From Haloquadratum sp. J07HQX50 (GTDB taxonomy: Archaea > Halobacteriota > Halobacteria > Halobacteriales > Haloferacaceae): DNA of 11,703 nt. This document shows, piece after piece, positions 1-7,811 of this stretch. The notes beneath the pieces are model-generated. The model was given only the letters and a program-made list of their open reading frames with translations. It did not search any database and was not told the origin of the DNA. Positions within the stretch are counted from its first letter, which is position 1; the number at the start of each line of letters is the position of its first letter. The stretch is taken from contig KE356563.1 of the NCBI GenBank assembly GCA_000416005.1, positions 898,297-909,999 on the forward strand, written 5' to 3'. The position numbers and the translations under genes were made by a program.

Positions 1-1
1 G

Positions 2-100
2 ACGCACTTGAACACCGCCGGAGACGTGGTGAGCGTCGTCCCACCACCTCCGGGGGGAAAGAAAGGAAGGAACGGCAGTGCAGTGGAAGCGAAACGATGA
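2..100 (+). CDS. Possible 3' end of an unidentified gene cut by the window edge
   Basis: From base 2 a frame stays open for 32 codons and stops at TGA 98-100. Its predicted tail (with NTAGDVV, a proline run, then GSAVEAKR) reads like a protein C-terminus rather than random sequence. The neighbouring frame from base 1 is also open, to TAA at 193-195, but gives an arginine-rich product that ends in a low-complexity serine/leucine/proline stretch and is less convincing. The stretch is richer in G+C than the A+T-rich DNA after about 195, which fits coding or transferred sequence. I do not recognise the protein. A TnpB-like tail crossed my mind but cannot be supported from 32 residues. Noncoding sequence is the main alternative. 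Confidence 0.25.
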   Translation, partial: THLNTAGDVVSVVPPPPGGKKGRNGSAVEAKR

Positions 101-325
101 CACTACTGTATCCCATCCCTTCCTCTCCGTTTTCCCTTTCACTTCTTACTCGCTCCCTTCGGTTGCTTCCTGAGGAGCCCCTGCAAAACAGATAAATACG
201 ATTATAGTTCAGAGTCATTTCTGTTTTCTTTGAGAGACAGGAAATAATTATCGCGATACTATCGCTTCTGAGGCAATATGATATATTAGAGGAATTAGTC
301 ATGTTTTAAATTGTGTATTCTGCAC

Positions 326-337
326 AATATTAATATT
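326..337 (+). promoter_or_regulatory. Probable TATA region of the amidotransferase gene
   Basis: A perfect A+T palindrome, AATATTAATATT, is centred about 28 bases before the ATG at 360. That is where a haloarchaeal TATA box lies when the mRNA is leaderless and starts at or next to the start codon. The rest of 196-359 is A+T-rich with no coding signal. A second A+T motif (GATATATAC, about 347-355) is too close to the ATG to serve as the TATA box. No Shine-Dalgarno sequence precedes the ATG, which agrees with leaderless translation. Confidence 0.45.
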
Positions 338-359
338 CGCGCAGTCGATATATACTCAC

Positions 360-1088
360 ATGAGCAACCCCGCTATCGCTTTATTAGACGCTTCAATCGG
401 TGAGACACCCGTGGAGCGCAATTTTCGTCGGGAAGTTGATGCAGGACTAACGAGATACAAAGCAAGCAAAGGGAAACTGCCAGCGTGGCCTGCTGCTGAT
501 GGGAGTTGGGATTTTGATGCAGCTGTTATCAGTGGGTCACAAACTGCGGTTTATGATATGGAATCATGGATGATATCACTTAGTGAACTCATTCATGATC
601 TGACGGAGCTACAAATTCCTATACTGGGAGTGTGTTGGGGACACCAATTTCTCGCACATTTGTTCGGAGGATGCGTGACCCCGATGGATGAATATGAGCT
701 CGGATACAAACATATTGAACGGTATCAGAAACATCCAATATTCGATGATATCCCAGCAGAATTCATCGCTTTTGAAACACACTCAGATACGGTCACACGA
801 TTACCTCCGAAGGCAACTGAATTGGCCGGTAACGATCGTGGCGTGCAGGCATTTGCATTTGGGACGGCCATTGGGGTGCAGTTTCACCCTGAATACGATA
901 TTGAGACGGCCAGATCGGTTACGAAATCAAAACGTCAAGAAGGTATCGAGGATCAGAGAGTTGAGCAGGTGTTGACCAGTATCTCGCCAAGCCAGCACGG
1001 GAGAACACAAAAGATCAAGAATGTTTTCGATAATTTTTTGCAAATAGTACAGAGAAACCACTCTGTTGAACAAGCACCCGGGCTATGA
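360..1088 (+). CDS. Class I glutamine amidotransferase, GMP-synthase-like
   Basis: This is a 242-residue stand-alone class I (triad) glutamine amidotransferase domain. Such domains hydrolyse glutamine and pass ammonia to a partner synthetase, or act on gamma-glutamyl compounds. The nucleophile elbow GVCWGHQ places the catalytic Cys at residue 92, and VQFHPEYD supplies His176 and Glu178. The ISGS turn near residue 58 and ETHSDTV near 139-145 are also typical of GMP-synthase-like members. It is longer than the roughly 190-residue archaeal GuaA glutaminase subunit, has a C-terminal extension of about 60 residues and lacks any ATP-pyrophosphatase domain, so I do not call it guaA. Its substrate is unknown. 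It appears to be a single gene with its own promoter, separated by 146 bases from the tRNA-Ser/ribosomal cluster and functionally unrelated to it. Confidence 0.85.
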   Translation: MSNPAIALLDASIGETPVERNFRREVDAGLTRYKASKGKLPAWPAADGSWDFDAAVISGSQTAVYDMESWMISLSELIHDLTELQIPILGVCWGHQFLAHLFGGCVTPMDEYELGYKHIERYQKHPIFDDIPAEFIAFETHSDTVTRLPPKATELAGNDRGVQAFAFGTAIGVQFHPEYDIETARSVTKSKRQEGIEDQRVEQVLTSISPSQHGRTQKIKNVFDNFLQIVQRNHSVEQAPGL

Positions 1089-1146
1089 GTCCTCCAGCGC
1101 CACAAACTTGGGTTAGCTCACCGTAGTTAATACGCCTTTCGTGATG

Positions 1147-1154
1147 TTTAAATA
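1147..1154 (+). promoter_or_regulatory. Probable TATA box for the tRNA-Ser/rps13 cluster
   Basis: TTTAAATA matches the haloarchaeal TATA consensus and is the best such site in the 146-base gap between the amidotransferase stop and tRNA-Ser. Initiation about 25 bases downstream would fall near 1178, leaving a 5' leader of some 55 bases to be trimmed by RNase P. A T6 run at 1167-1172 could instead end the upstream transcript. If so, the two transcription units overlap slightly here. Confidence 0.5.
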
Positions 1155-1234
1155 GCGACCACGCCATTTTTTCATGCAATAGCTATAGGGGGATCGTTCC
1201 TCGAGTCCAGTTTGGGCGATAGTATCAAAGCTGT

Positions 1235-1319
1235 GTTGCGGTAGCCAAGCTTGGCCCAAGGCGCTGGGTTGCTAACTCAGTGGCGTAATGCCTCCGGGGT
1301 TCGAATCCCCGCCGCAACG
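1235..1319 (+). tRNA. tRNA-Ser (anticodon GCU)
   Basis: This 85-base class II tRNA reads AGC/AGU serine codons. The acceptor stem pairs GTTGCGG (1235-1241) with CCGCAAC (1312-1318), with discriminator G1319. The anticodon stem is CTGGG/CTCAG (one G-T pair) around the loop TTGCTAA, putting GCT at 1271-1273. A long variable arm with a GGC/GCC stem (1281-1294) fits serine. The T arm CGGGG-TTCGAAT-CCCCG spans 1295-1311. CCA is not encoded and no intron is seen. The 3' end lies 18 bases before the rps13 start codon, so tRNA and mRNA are probably made as one transcript and separated by RNase Z. Confidence 0.96.
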
Positions 1320-1337
1320 GTTACAGGACATTATAAA

Positions 1338-1850
1338 ATGAGTGCTGAAGAACCAGAACAGGAACAAGAAGATGACGATCTTCGATATTTCGTTCGGATC
1401 GGCAAGACCGATCTTGACGGAACAAAGTCTGTTGAGCGGAGTCTACGAGAAATGAAGGGTATCGGTAAGCGAACAGCGAAGGTCATCGCTCAAGAAGCTG
1501 ATGTAGACCGACACGCGACATTCGGTCTGCTGGAAGAAGATGAGATCGAATCAGTCGTCTCAGTGGTTGAAGATATTGACGAGTATATTCCATCATGGAT
1601 GGCAAATCGGCAAAAGGACTTCTACACCGGTGAGACAACTCATAAAACAGGATCTGATCTTGAACAGAAGCGTCGTCATGATATCAACCGGATGAAAATG
1701 ATCGACTCTTACCGTGGTGTTCGTCACAAACGAGGGCAAAAAGTTCGTGGACAGCGAACAAAATCTACCGGTCGGACGGAGGGAACAATCGGCGTCAATG
1801 TCGAAGCAATCAAAGAAGAGGCAGCAGAAGCCGAGGCTGAGGCAGAATAA
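1338..1850 (+). CDS. rps13: 30S ribosomal protein S13 (uS13)
   Basis: S13 sits in the head of the small subunit, contacts 16S rRNA helix 41, forms intersubunit bridges to the 50S and touches P-site tRNA. The ATG at 1338 gives 170 residues, normal for archaea. A longer frame starting at 1251 would translate through the tRNA and is rejected. The helix-turn-helix core GIGKRTAKVI (about residues 41-50) and the basic C-terminal part RGVRHKRGQKVRGQRT are diagnostic. Haloarchaeal acidic stretches flank this core: a glutamate/aspartate-rich first 15 residues and a Glu/Ala-rich C-terminal tail. It is the first protein gene of the cluster and is followed after 5 bases by rps4. Confidence 0.96.
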   Translation: MSAEEPEQEQEDDDLRYFVRIGKTDLDGTKSVERSLREMKGIGKRTAKVIAQEADVDRHATFGLLEEDEIESVVSVVEDIDEYIPSWMANRQKDFYTGETTHKTGSDLEQKRRHDINRMKMIDSYRGVRHKRGQKVRGQRTKSTGRTEGTIGVNVEAIKEEAAEAEAEAE

Positions 1851-1855
1851 CCAAC

Positions 1856-2380
1856 ATGTCGACAGGCAAAAACACGAAACGGTATGAAACGCCGAACCAC
1901 CCCTATCAGGGTGAGCGAATCGCTCAAGAAGGTGACCTGCTGGGCCGCTACGGACTGAAAAATAAAGAAGAGTTATGGCGAACGCAGTCAGAACTCCGAA
2001 GTTATCGGCGAGAAGCACGTCGACTTATCGGTGAGGCACAGGGAAACATGGAAGAAGCAGAGGCTGCTGGTGCCCAGTTTCTGTCACGGTTGCGACGATA
2101 TGGGATTCTGAGCGAAGATGACGATATCAATGATGTGCTTGGATTGGATGTCACAGATATTCTAGAACGTCGCCTCCAGACAGTCGTCTATCGAAACGGA
2201 CTCGCCAGCACGCCGAAGCAGGCTCGGCAGTTCATCGTGCATGAACATATCGTCGTTGATGAAGCAAGAGTATCTCGCCCTTCAAAAATGGTGGAGGCTA
2301 ATGAGGAGGACAAAATAGGATTCGACGGCACAAGTCCACTTGCCGATGATCTTCACCCAGTTCGCGCGGAGGGACAGTAA
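1856..2380 (+). CDS. rps4: 30S ribosomal protein S4 (uS4)
   Basis: S4 is a primary 16S rRNA-binding protein that nucleates assembly of the 30S body and lines the mRNA entry tunnel. The 174-residue product has the archaeal/eukaryotic S4 architecture: a basic N-terminal helical region (about 1-95) and the S4 RNA-binding fold from about 103, seen in LERRLQTVVYRNGLA, KQARQFIVHEHIVVD and RPSKMV. The archaeal form lacks the bacterial zinc-finger N-terminus, as here. The acidic tail after about 148 is a salt-in adaptation. Five bases separate it from rps13, and its last codons contain the GGAGGG that precedes rps11. Confidence 0.96.
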   Translation: MSTGKNTKRYETPNHPYQGERIAQEGDLLGRYGLKNKEELWRTQSELRSYRREARRLIGEAQGNMEEAEAAGAQFLSRLRRYGILSEDDDINDVLGLDVTDILERRLQTVVYRNGLASTPKQARQFIVHEHIVVDEARVSRPSKMVEANEEDKIGFDGTSPLADDLHPVRAEGQ

Positions 2381-2383
2381 TCA

Positions 2384-2779
2384 ATGAGCGAGTCAGAATC
2401 ATCCGACGATCGATGGGGCGTTGCACACGTACACGCATCGTTCAACAATACGCTCATTACGGTGACCGATCTGACTGGTGCAGAAACGATTGTGAAGTCA
2501 TCCGGAGGCGCAGTTGTCAAGCAAAACCGAGATGAGGCTTCCCCATATGCCGCGATGCAGATGGCAGAATCAGTTGCAGAAGAGATACAGGCTGCTGGAA
2601 TCACTGGACTTCATGTCCGAGTGCGTGGACCTGGTGGAAACGGGAACAAGAGTCCAGGACCCGGTGCACAGGCAACAATTCGTGCATTGGCTCGTGCTGG
2701 GCTGGAAATCGGTCGAATTGAAGACGTGACACCGATCCCACATGACGGAACCAGAGCCCCGAAAAATAGCCGTTTATAA
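2384..2779 (+). CDS. rps11: 30S ribosomal protein S11 (uS11)
   Basis: S11 lies on the platform of the small subunit near the mRNA exit and the E site. The 131-residue sequence has the strongly conserved features of the family: [13 protein letters not shown] near the N-terminus, the [15 protein letters not shown] loop in the middle, and the C-terminal [18 protein letters not shown]. The start is well supported by a Shine-Dalgarno-like GGAGGG at 2368-2373, ten bases upstream and inside the end of rps4, which suggests translational coupling. The first eight residues are a short acidic haloarchaeal extension. Confidence 0.97.
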   Translation: MSESESSDDRWGVAHVHASFNNTLITVTDLTGAETIVKSSGGAVVKQNRDEASPYAAMQMAESVAEEIQAAGITGLHVRVRGPGGNGNKSPGPGAQATIRALARAGLEIGRIEDVTPIPHDGTRAPKNSRL

Positions 2780-2781
2780 AT

Positions 2782-3564
2782 ATGGAGGGTGAGTTCAATG
2801 TCGAGTTTATTGAGCAGCAAGATCGGAGTGCTCGGTTTTTAGTGCGGGGTGTCACGCCCGCAGTCGCCAATGGAATTCGGCGCGCGATGGTCGCTGACGT
2901 GCCAACGTTCAGTGTTGATGACGTTCGGTTTGTAGAAAATTCGTCGGTCATGTTCGATGAAATGATCGCGCTACGGCTCGGCTTGGTTCCACTGACGACA
3001 CCAGCAACTGGATTCGAAATTGGTGATGTAGTCACGCTCTCTCTCGATATCCGTGGCCCACAGACGGCATATTCTGGAGACATCGTCACCAGTGAGCCGT
3101 TGGTTGAACCAGCAGAGGAGAACGTGCCAATTATCGAGCTCAAGGAGAATCAACGGCTGGAGTTAGAGGCAGATGCTGTCTTAGAGCGTGGGAAGAAACA
3201 CGCCAAACAACAGGGCGGTGTCGCAGTAGGCTATCGCCATCTCCAGCGCGTTGAAGTAATTGGTGATAGAGATGAATTTGCGGATGAGGGGCCAGAGATT
3301 ATTCGGGGAGTCATTGAGGAGGGCGCTCCTGAGGCGGCCGCTGATGAGTCTGCCGCAGAGGGTGAGTTAGTCATCACGGATGACTTCGATAATGATCTGC
3401 GGAACCGGTATCCCGGCAAAGACGTTGCAGTCACTGATGTCTCTGGAGCTGTTGTGTTTCATGTCGAAACAGATGGTTCCTTTAGTGTCGCTGAATTAGT
3501 CCAGCGGGCTGCCGAATCAATCTCTGAGCGGGCTGCCGAGCTCGAAACAAAGGTTGCAGTTTAA
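2782..3564 (+). CDS. rpoD: DNA-directed RNA polymerase subunit D (Rpo3)
   Basis: Subunit D is the archaeal counterpart of bacterial alpha and eukaryotic Rpb3; with subunit L it forms the platform on which RNA polymerase assembles. The N-terminal dimerisation motif ([41 protein letters not shown]) is clear, as is the downstream AYSGDIV and [20 protein letters not shown] region. The 260-residue product contains no cysteine at all, so it cannot hold the 4Fe-4S cluster found in the D subunit of Sulfolobus and some others; loss of this cluster is known for part of the archaea. An Ala/Glu-rich acidic insert (about residues 183-198) adds length. The ATG lies two bases after the rps11 stop. This is the last gene of the first cluster. 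Confidence 0.96.
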   Translation: MEGEFNVEFIEQQDRSARFLVRGVTPAVANGIRRAMVADVPTFSVDDVRFVENSSVMFDEMIALRLGLVPLTTPATGFEIGDVVTLSLDIRGPQTAYSGDIVTSEPLVEPAEENVPIIELKENQRLELEADAVLERGKKHAKQQGGVAVGYRHLQRVEVIGDRDEFADEGPEIIRGVIEEGAPEAAADESAAEGELVITDDFDNDLRNRYPGKDVAVTDVSGAVVFHVETDGSFSVAELVQRAAESISERAAELETKVAV

Positions 3565-3675
3565 GAGGCTCACAAGGATGGGATCTGTCGTTTCAAATCG
3601 CTTTCATGCTGTTTGCCCTGACGACGCCACAGATAGACATTCGGTGTGGAACCATCTGATGGATCAAAGATGCAT

Positions 3676-3690
3676 CGAAAGGGGTTTGAA
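3676..3690 (+). promoter_or_regulatory. Possible BRE/TATA region for the tRNA-Leu cluster
   Basis: CGAAA (3676-3680) followed by GGGG and TTTGAA (3685-3690) lies about 30 bases before the tRNA-Leu 5' end. This is the spacing expected for a BRE plus a weak TATA box with initiation just upstream of the tRNA. The 152-base gap after rpoD (3565-3716) has no credible gene. No T-run terminator follows rpoD, so read-through from the first cluster is also possible. The match to the haloarchaeal TATA consensus is only partial. Confidence 0.35.
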
Positions 3691-3716
3691 TCGACATGCA
3701 ATAACAGTGAGTACAC

Positions 3717-3801
3717 GCAGGGATAGCCAAGTCTGGTCAACGGCGCAGCGTTCAGGGCGCTGTCCTATAGGGGTCCGCAGGTTCGAATCCTGCTCCCTGC
3801 A
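3717..3801 (+). tRNA. tRNA-Leu (anticodon CAG)
   Basis: This 85-base class II tRNA reads CUG. The acceptor stem pairs GCAGGGA (3717-3723) with TCCCTGC (3794-3800), with discriminator A3801 as expected for leucine. The anticodon stem CAGCG/CGCTG encloses TTCAGGG, putting CAG at 3753-3755. The long variable arm covers 3763-3776, and the T arm GCAGG-TTCGAAT-CCTGC covers 3777-3793. CCA is not encoded. No intron is seen. A tRNA-Leu in front of the L18e gene is a conserved feature of this haloarchaeal cluster. Confidence 0.96.
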
Positions 3802-3893
3802 CTCACTTTGTTTTCAGATTGGTAATTATACTGAGATATCTCTGCAGAGCCAGCAGAAAGATCGGTATACAACCCAACAAAGAAAGAGAATAT

Positions 3894-4244
3894 ATGAATA
3901 AGACAAATCCGAGGCTTGACAGTCTCATCACTGAACTAAAATCGGTATCGCGAGATTCTGATGCCAACATCTGGCAGGATATCGCAGACCGTCTCGAAAA
4001 GCCACGGCGCACCCACGCAGAAGTAAATCTCGGTCGAATTGAGCGCTATGCTCGCGAGAATGAAACTGTTGTTGTCCCAGGCAAAGTCTTGGGAAGCGGT
4101 GTGCTCGAAAAGAGCGTCACAGTTGCTGCCGTCGACTTCTCATCAACTGCCCGACAAAAAATAGAACAAGTCGGAAGCGCAGAAACATTAGAGCGTGCTG
4201 TCGCGGATAACCCGTCTGGCAGCGATGTGAGGATAATCAGATGA
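3894..4244 (+). CDS. rpl18e: 50S ribosomal protein L18e (eL18)
   Basis: This archaeal/eukaryotic large-subunit protein (formerly HL29 in Haloarcula) is related in fold to bacterial L15. The ATG at 3894 gives 116 residues, the usual haloarchaeal length, beginning [12 protein letters not shown] as family members do. An earlier in-frame ATG at 3819 would add residues that match nothing in the family and start within 20 bases of the tRNA-Leu end, so I reject it. Conserved parts include [19 protein letters not shown] and [12 protein letters not shown]. The gene lies 92 bases after tRNA-Leu and overlaps rpl13 by four bases (ATGA), implying coupled translation. Confidence 0.95.
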   Translation: MNKTNPRLDSLITELKSVSRDSDANIWQDIADRLEKPRRTHAEVNLGRIERYARENETVVVPGKVLGSGVLEKSVTVAAVDFSSTARQKIEQVGSAETLERAVADNPSGSDVRIIR

Positions 4245-4678
4245 GCTATGCGGAATTCGAAGTCGATTCAGTTATCGACGCACGAAACTGTATCATGGGC
4301 CGGGTTGCAAGCAACGTTGCACAGCGAACATTAGAGGGTGAACGAATCGCTGTTGTCAACGCAGAGGATGCAGTTATCACGGGTTCAAACGAGTCCGTAA
4401 TGGATGTCTATCGAACTCGTGCAGAACTTGGCTCTGACCAGGGGCCGAACTACCCAAGTCGGCCAGATGGGATCTTCAAACGAGCTATCAGAGGTATGCT
4501 GCCGTATAAAAAACAGCGCGGTCGTCAGGCACTTTCAAACGTACGCGTTTACGTCGGAAATCCGTATGATGTTGACGGCGAGGCAATTGAAGGAACAACA
4601 CTGGACCGACTCTCAAATATTAAATTTGTGTCGCTTGGTACAATTGCTGAAAACCTTGGATCGAAAGTAACATGGTAA
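4241..4678 (+). CDS. rpl13: 50S ribosomal protein L13 (uL13)
   Basis: L13 is an early 23S rRNA-binding assembly protein of the large subunit. The 145-residue product shows the family's order of motifs: [14 protein letters not shown] and [20 protein letters not shown] at the N-terminus, [19 protein letters not shown] in the middle, then [20 protein letters not shown]. The archaeal form matches eukaryotic L13a. The start overlaps the rpl18e stop (ATGA), and the rps9 start codon lies inside its last codons, a seven-base overlap. Confidence 0.96.
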   Translation: MSYAEFEVDSVIDARNCIMGRVASNVAQRTLEGERIAVVNAEDAVITGSNESVMDVYRTRAELGSDQGPNYPSRPDGIFKRAIRGMLPYKKQRGRQALSNVRVYVGNPYDVDGEAIEGTTLDRLSNIKFVSLGTIAENLGSKVTW

Positions 4679-5070
4679 CAAATACATCCGGTAAAAAAAA
4701 GACAGCTATCGCTCGTGCAACAGTCAAAGATGGGTCAGGACGTGTCCGCGTTGACTCACAACCAGTTGAACTGGTTGAACCAGAATTATCACGACTCAAA
4801 ATGCTCGAACCATTCCGTATTGCTGGCGAGGACCTCCGTTCGCAGGTTGATATTAATGTGAGCGTGTCAGGCGGGGGGTTTGCTGGACAGGCTGACGCAA
4901 CTCGAACTGCGATTGCACGAGGCTTGGTTCAGCATCTCAATGACGCCGAATTGCGAGATGCTTATATGGAATTCGACCGTTCACTGCTCGTGAATGATGT
5001 TCGACAGTCAGAGCCAAAAAAATGGGGTGGCTCGGGTGCACGTGCCCGATATCAAAAATCATATCGCTGA
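4672..5070 (+). CDS. rps9: 30S ribosomal protein S9 (uS9)
   Basis: S9 sits in the 30S head, and its C-terminal tail reaches the P-site tRNA anticodon stem. The 132-residue product carries [19 protein letters not shown] at the start, [20 protein letters not shown] in the centre and the basic tail [17 protein letters not shown], which ends in the family's conserved arginine. It overlaps rpl13 by seven bases. Its TGA stop at 5068-5070 lies within the GAGGTGA that serves as ribosome-binding site for rpoN. Confidence 0.97.
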   Translation: MVTNTSGKKKTAIARATVKDGSGRVRVDSQPVELVEPELSRLKMLEPFRIAGEDLRSQVDINVSVSGGGFAGQADATRTAIARGLVQHLNDAELRDAYMEFDRSLLVNDVRQSEPKKWGGSGARARYQKSYR

Positions 5071-5083
5071 GGTGAGTTAATAT

Positions 5084-5278
5084 ATGATGATTCCAGTCCG
5101 GTGTTTCACCTGTGGTAATGTCGTCGGTGAACACTGGGATGAATTTCAACATCGAGCACGCGATGGAAATGAAGACCCTGCGGCCGTACTTGATGATTTG
5201 GGCATTGATCGACATTGTTGCCGTCGAATGATGGTGTCACATCAAGACCTCGTCGATATCGTGGCCCCGTATCAATAA
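5084..5278 (+). CDS. rpoN: DNA-directed RNA polymerase subunit N (Rpo10)
   Basis: This 64-residue homologue of eukaryotic Rpb10 is a small zinc-bound subunit that helps join the D/L platform to the large subunits. The atypical zinc site is intact: RCFTCG gives Cys7 and Cys10, and HCCRRM gives Cys45 and Cys46. A GAGGTGA Shine-Dalgarno sequence (5069-5075) lies about eight bases upstream. Two adjacent ATG codons (5084 and 5087) are possible starts; the first fits the spacing and the usual haloarchaeal MMxPVRCF beginning. The stop TAA (5276-5278) shares one base with the rpoK ATG. This is unrelated to the bacterial sigma factor also called RpoN. Confidence 0.95.
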   Translation: MMIPVRCFTCGNVVGEHWDEFQHRARDGNEDPAAVLDDLGIDRHCCRRMMVSHQDLVDIVAPYQ

Positions 5279-5463
5279 TGAGCCAGTACCAAACACAATA
5301 CAACCGATACGAGAAAGCTCGAATCCTTGGAGCACGGGCGCTGCAGGTTTCATATGGTGCACCAGTTCTTGTCGAGACAGAACAATCAGAGCCAATTCTC
5401 GTCGCTGCAGAGGAGTACGATGCCGGTGTTCTCCCGTTCACTGTTCAGCAGGAGCAAGAGTGA
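5278..5463 (+). CDS. rpoK: DNA-directed RNA polymerase subunit K (Rpo6)
   Basis: This 61-residue subunit corresponds to eukaryotic Rpb6 and bacterial omega and stabilises the largest polymerase subunit during assembly. The family core is [20 protein letters not shown] (residues about 8-27), followed by PVLVE and an acidic tail. The ATG at 5278 overlaps the rpoN stop by one base. An earlier in-frame ATG at 5215 lies inside rpoN and would add residues with no match, so it is rejected. Only one base separates the stop from the enolase ATG. Confidence 0.95.
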   Translation: MSQYQTQYNRYEKARILGARALQVSYGAPVLVETEQSEPILVAAEEYDAGVLPFTVQQEQE

Positions 5464-5464
5464 G

Positions 5465-6670
5465 ATGGTGCTGATCAGTGGGATCTCACTCAGGCAGATT
5501 CTCGACTCCCGGGGAAACCCAACTGTCGAGGCAGACGTGTTGACAGACTCGGGCGGATTTGGTCGCGCTGCGGCACCAAGTGGAGCAAGTACAGGTCAGT
5601 ATGAGGCAATTGAACTCCCCGCATCAGAAGCGATCGCGGCTGCTCGTCAAGAGGCGATTCCACGTCTTGTCGGGGAGGTTCATGTGGGTGACCAGCGGGC
5701 AGTTGATACCGCGTTACATACAGCCGACGGGACAAACGATTTCTCTGTGATTGGGGCAAACAGTGCAGTGGCGATCTCAATGGCTGCGGCAAAAGCGGGC
5801 GCGAACCAAGCCGGTATCCCGCTGTTCCAGCATTTAGGTGGGACATTCCGAGGTGATTCGTTTCCCATTCCGCTAGGAAACGTACTTGGAGGTGGTGAAC
5901 ACGCCAAAGAAGCAACAGCAATTCAGGAGTTTCTATCAGCCCCCGTTGGTGCGCCGAACATTGCCGAAGCTGTGTTCGCTAATGCAGCCGTTCACGCTCG
6001 GGTCTCAGAACTCTTAGATGAGCGAGGTATTCCCGCTGCGAAGGGAGATGAGGGCGCATGGGCGCCATCAATCTCAGATGACACTGCTTTTGAAGTGGTC
6101 TCCAAGGCAGTCGATGACACCTCAACAGAGGTCGGATTCGACATCAAATTCGGCCTTGATATGGCTGCGACAGAATTCTTCGATGCAGACCGCGGCGTAT
6201 ACGAGTATCGTGCAGAGGAGAAATCGACTGCTAAGCAGGTATCATACGTAGCAGAGGTGGTGTCGAGATATGACCTGGCTTATGTCGAAGATCCGCTCGA
6301 TGAAAATGACTATGAGGGATTCGCTGAATTAACCGAACAGATTGGGGAACAGACGATCATCTGCGGTGATGACCTCTTTGTGACGAATGTCTCACGGCTG
6401 CGTGACGGAATCGAAGCCGGAGCTGGCAATGCGATTCTGATCAAGCCAAATCAAATTGGAACGCTCTCAGACGCATTCGACGCGATCAAGATGGCTACTC
6501 AGGCAGGCTATCTGAACGTGGTATCACACCGATCAGGAGAAACAGAAGATACAACAATTGCACACCTCGCCGTGGCTACTGCTGCTGAGTATATCAAAAC
6601 CGGCACTGTCCAAGGCGAGCGCACTGCCAAACTAAATGAACTCATCCGAATAGCGGATGGTGTCGTATGA
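5465..6670 (+). CDS. eno: Enolase (phosphopyruvate hydratase)
   Basis: Enolase (EC 4.2.1.11) interconverts 2-phosphoglycerate and phosphoenolpyruvate in the cytoplasm, in lower glycolysis and gluconeogenesis. The ATG at 5465 gives 401 residues, normal for archaea; the longer frame from 5327 runs through rpoK and is rejected. Expected active-site positions are present: [11 protein letters not shown] (15-25), GASTG loop (40-44), His146, Glu155, Glu196 in KGDEGAW, metal ligands Asp232, Glu275 (VEDP) and Asp302 (GDD), catalytic Lys327 (IKPNQ), SHRSGET (354-360) and Lys378. I see no missing key residue. A metabolic gene between rpoK and rps2 is typical of haloarchaea. It overlaps rps2 by four bases (ATGA). 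Confidence 0.97.
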   Translation: MVLISGISLRQILDSRGNPTVEADVLTDSGGFGRAAAPSGASTGQYEAIELPASEAIAAARQEAIPRLVGEVHVGDQRAVDTALHTADGTNDFSVIGANSAVAISMAAAKAGANQAGIPLFQHLGGTFRGDSFPIPLGNVLGGGEHAKEATAIQEFLSAPVGAPNIAEAVFANAAVHARVSELLDERGIPAAKGDEGAWAPSISDDTAFEVVSKAVDDTSTEVGFDIKFGLDMAATEFFDADRGVYEYRAEEKSTAKQVSYVAEVVSRYDLAYVEDPLDENDYEGFAELTEQIGEQTIICGDDLFVTNVSRLRDGIEAGAGNAILIKPNQIGTLSDAFDAIKMATQAGYLNVVSHRSGETEDTTIAHLAVATAAEYIKTGTVQGERTAKLNELIRIADGVV

Positions 6671-7449
6671 CAGAGAATGAAAATGACGTGGTCGAGGTGG
6701 TCGATGAGGAATCGCAAGAGATCGACCGAACTGAGGCCGACAGAGAAGACGAGGCACAGACTGAAGAATCGACAACCGAGGACGAGTCAGCGCAGCCACC
6801 GGCCGAAGAGACCGAAGAGGAGACGGACGCAGGCCCACAGTTCGATGAGGATGTGATGCCCGACGAGGAAGCAGACCTGCTTATTCCTGTTGAAGATTAT
6901 CTCTCTGCTGGGGTCCACATTGGGACACAGCAAAAAACGAAGGACATGGGGCGCTTCATTCACCGGGTGCGTGATGATGGGCTTTATGTCCTTGATGTCA
7001 GCCAAACAGATAATCGTATTCGAACAGCTGCGCGATTTCTAGCGAACTACGCACCCGAGCAGATGCTCGTGACGAGTTCACGACAGTACGGACGCTTTCC
7101 CGCAGAGAAGTTTGCGGATGCAGTCGGCGCGCGGGCGCGAACGGGGCGTTTCATTCCGGGGACACTCACGAATCCAGATTATGCTGGATATATCGAACCA
7201 GATGTAGTTGTGGTAACCGACCCGATTGGAGATGCACAAGCAGTTAAAGAAGCCATTACCGTCGGGATTCCTGTGATTGCCATGTGTGACTCAAATAATC
7301 AGGTGAGTAACGCCGACCTCATCGTCCCAACAAATAATAAGGGTCGACGGGCACTTTCGGTCGTTTACTGGTTACTCGCAAATGAGACGCTCGATCGCCG
7401 AGGCGCAGACACAGTCTACGCGCTCGAAGAATTCGAAGCCGAACTGTGA
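6667..7449 (+). CDS. rps2: 30S ribosomal protein S2 (uS2)
   Basis: S2 binds late to the 30S subunit near the junction of head and body and is needed for initiation. The 260-residue product has a very acidic extension over about the first 65 residues, rich in Glu and Asp, then the conserved S2 core: [25 protein letters not shown], the nucleotide-binding-like fold with [33 protein letters not shown], and VIAMCDSNN. The extension is a haloarchaeal trait. Its ATG overlaps the enolase stop. It is the last recognisable gene of the second cluster; a T6 run lies about 70 bases downstream. Confidence 0.97.
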   Translation: MTENENDVVEVVDEESQEIDRTEADREDEAQTEESTTEDESAQPPAEETEEETDAGPQFDEDVMPDEEADLLIPVEDYLSAGVHIGTQQKTKDMGRFIHRVRDDGLYVLDVSQTDNRIRTAARFLANYAPEQMLVTSSRQYGRFPAEKFADAVGARARTGRFIPGTLTNPDYAGYIEPDVVVVTDPIGDAQAVKEAITVGIPVIAMCDSNNQVSNADLIVPTNNKGRRALSVVYWLLANETLDRRGADTVYALEEFEAEL

Positions 7450-7784
7450 TTTGGTTCCGTTAGTCTCATCGGATCGTCATGAGTTACGCCATCTCTATTC
7501 GCTCCAGTCGTGGCCCGTTTTTTAACAAGAGAGACTGAGTTCGGAGTGAGTCAACGGAAATCTGCTCGTTTCGTGTGACACGCCGATACCATGCTGTATA
7601 CCAGACCCACACGAGTAGCCGCTGAGAGTTATCAGTACATGGAAATCTAATTCTCATGACGACGATATCACCTTTACTCATCCCCACCGCGAAGCAAGAT
7701 AGAAATGAATCCGTGAAGAGAGGCTTACTTGCGGTGTGTTGTATACCATCTACAGGAATCAGACAAGATGCCTCGGCTTTTGTT
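7450..7784. other. Gene-poor gap after rps2
   Basis: No protein or RNA gene can be supported in these 335 bases. Short frames exist on both strands, the longest a 67-codon minus-strand frame (7687-7484), but they show no recognisable motif, start context or acidic haloarchaeal composition. The only functional candidate is the T6 terminator at 7518-7523. The stretch may be debris from the insertion and rearrangement that left the TnpB remnant to its right. Confidence 0.5.
7518..7523 (+). terminator. Candidate T-run terminator of the rps2 transcript
   Basis: A run of six T follows the G+C-rich TGGCCCG, about 68 bases after the rps2 stop. Archaeal intrinsic termination depends mainly on U-rich tracts without an obligatory hairpin, so this is the likeliest 3' end for the long cluster. 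No comparable run lies between it and the rps2 stop. Confidence 0.4.
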
Positions 7785-7803
7785 CGGAAGTCACAGACTT
7801 CCG
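7785..7803. repeat. Perfect hairpin, 8-bp stem with 3-base loop
   Basis: CGGAAGTC and GACTTCCG are exact reverse complements separated by ACA. A second hairpin begins nine bases further on. Tight hairpins of this kind are the recognition structures at the ends of IS200/IS605-family elements, and a TnpB remnant follows in the same orientation. An RNA structure or protein-binding site is the alternative. Confidence 0.6.
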
Positions 7804-7811
7804 TGATGATG

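Noticed and set aside
360..1088. Calling the amidotransferase guaA
   Set aside because: It is longer than the archaeal GuaA glutaminase subunit, has an extra C-terminal region and GVCWGHQ at the active site, and has no synthetase partner nearby.
2601..3143. A 180-codon minus-strand frame opposite rps11 and rpoD
   Set aside because: It is antisense to two certain genes, rich in Ser/Thr/Arg rather than acidic, and is a product of codon bias on the other strand.
3554..3901. A 115-codon plus-strand frame
   Set aside because: It runs straight through tRNA-Leu, overlaps the end of rpoD and shows no protein-family features.
7484..7687. A 67-codon minus-strand frame downstream of rps2
   Set aside because: It has no start context, no family resemblance and a non-haloarchaeal basic composition; it also contains the rps2 terminator candidate in antisense.
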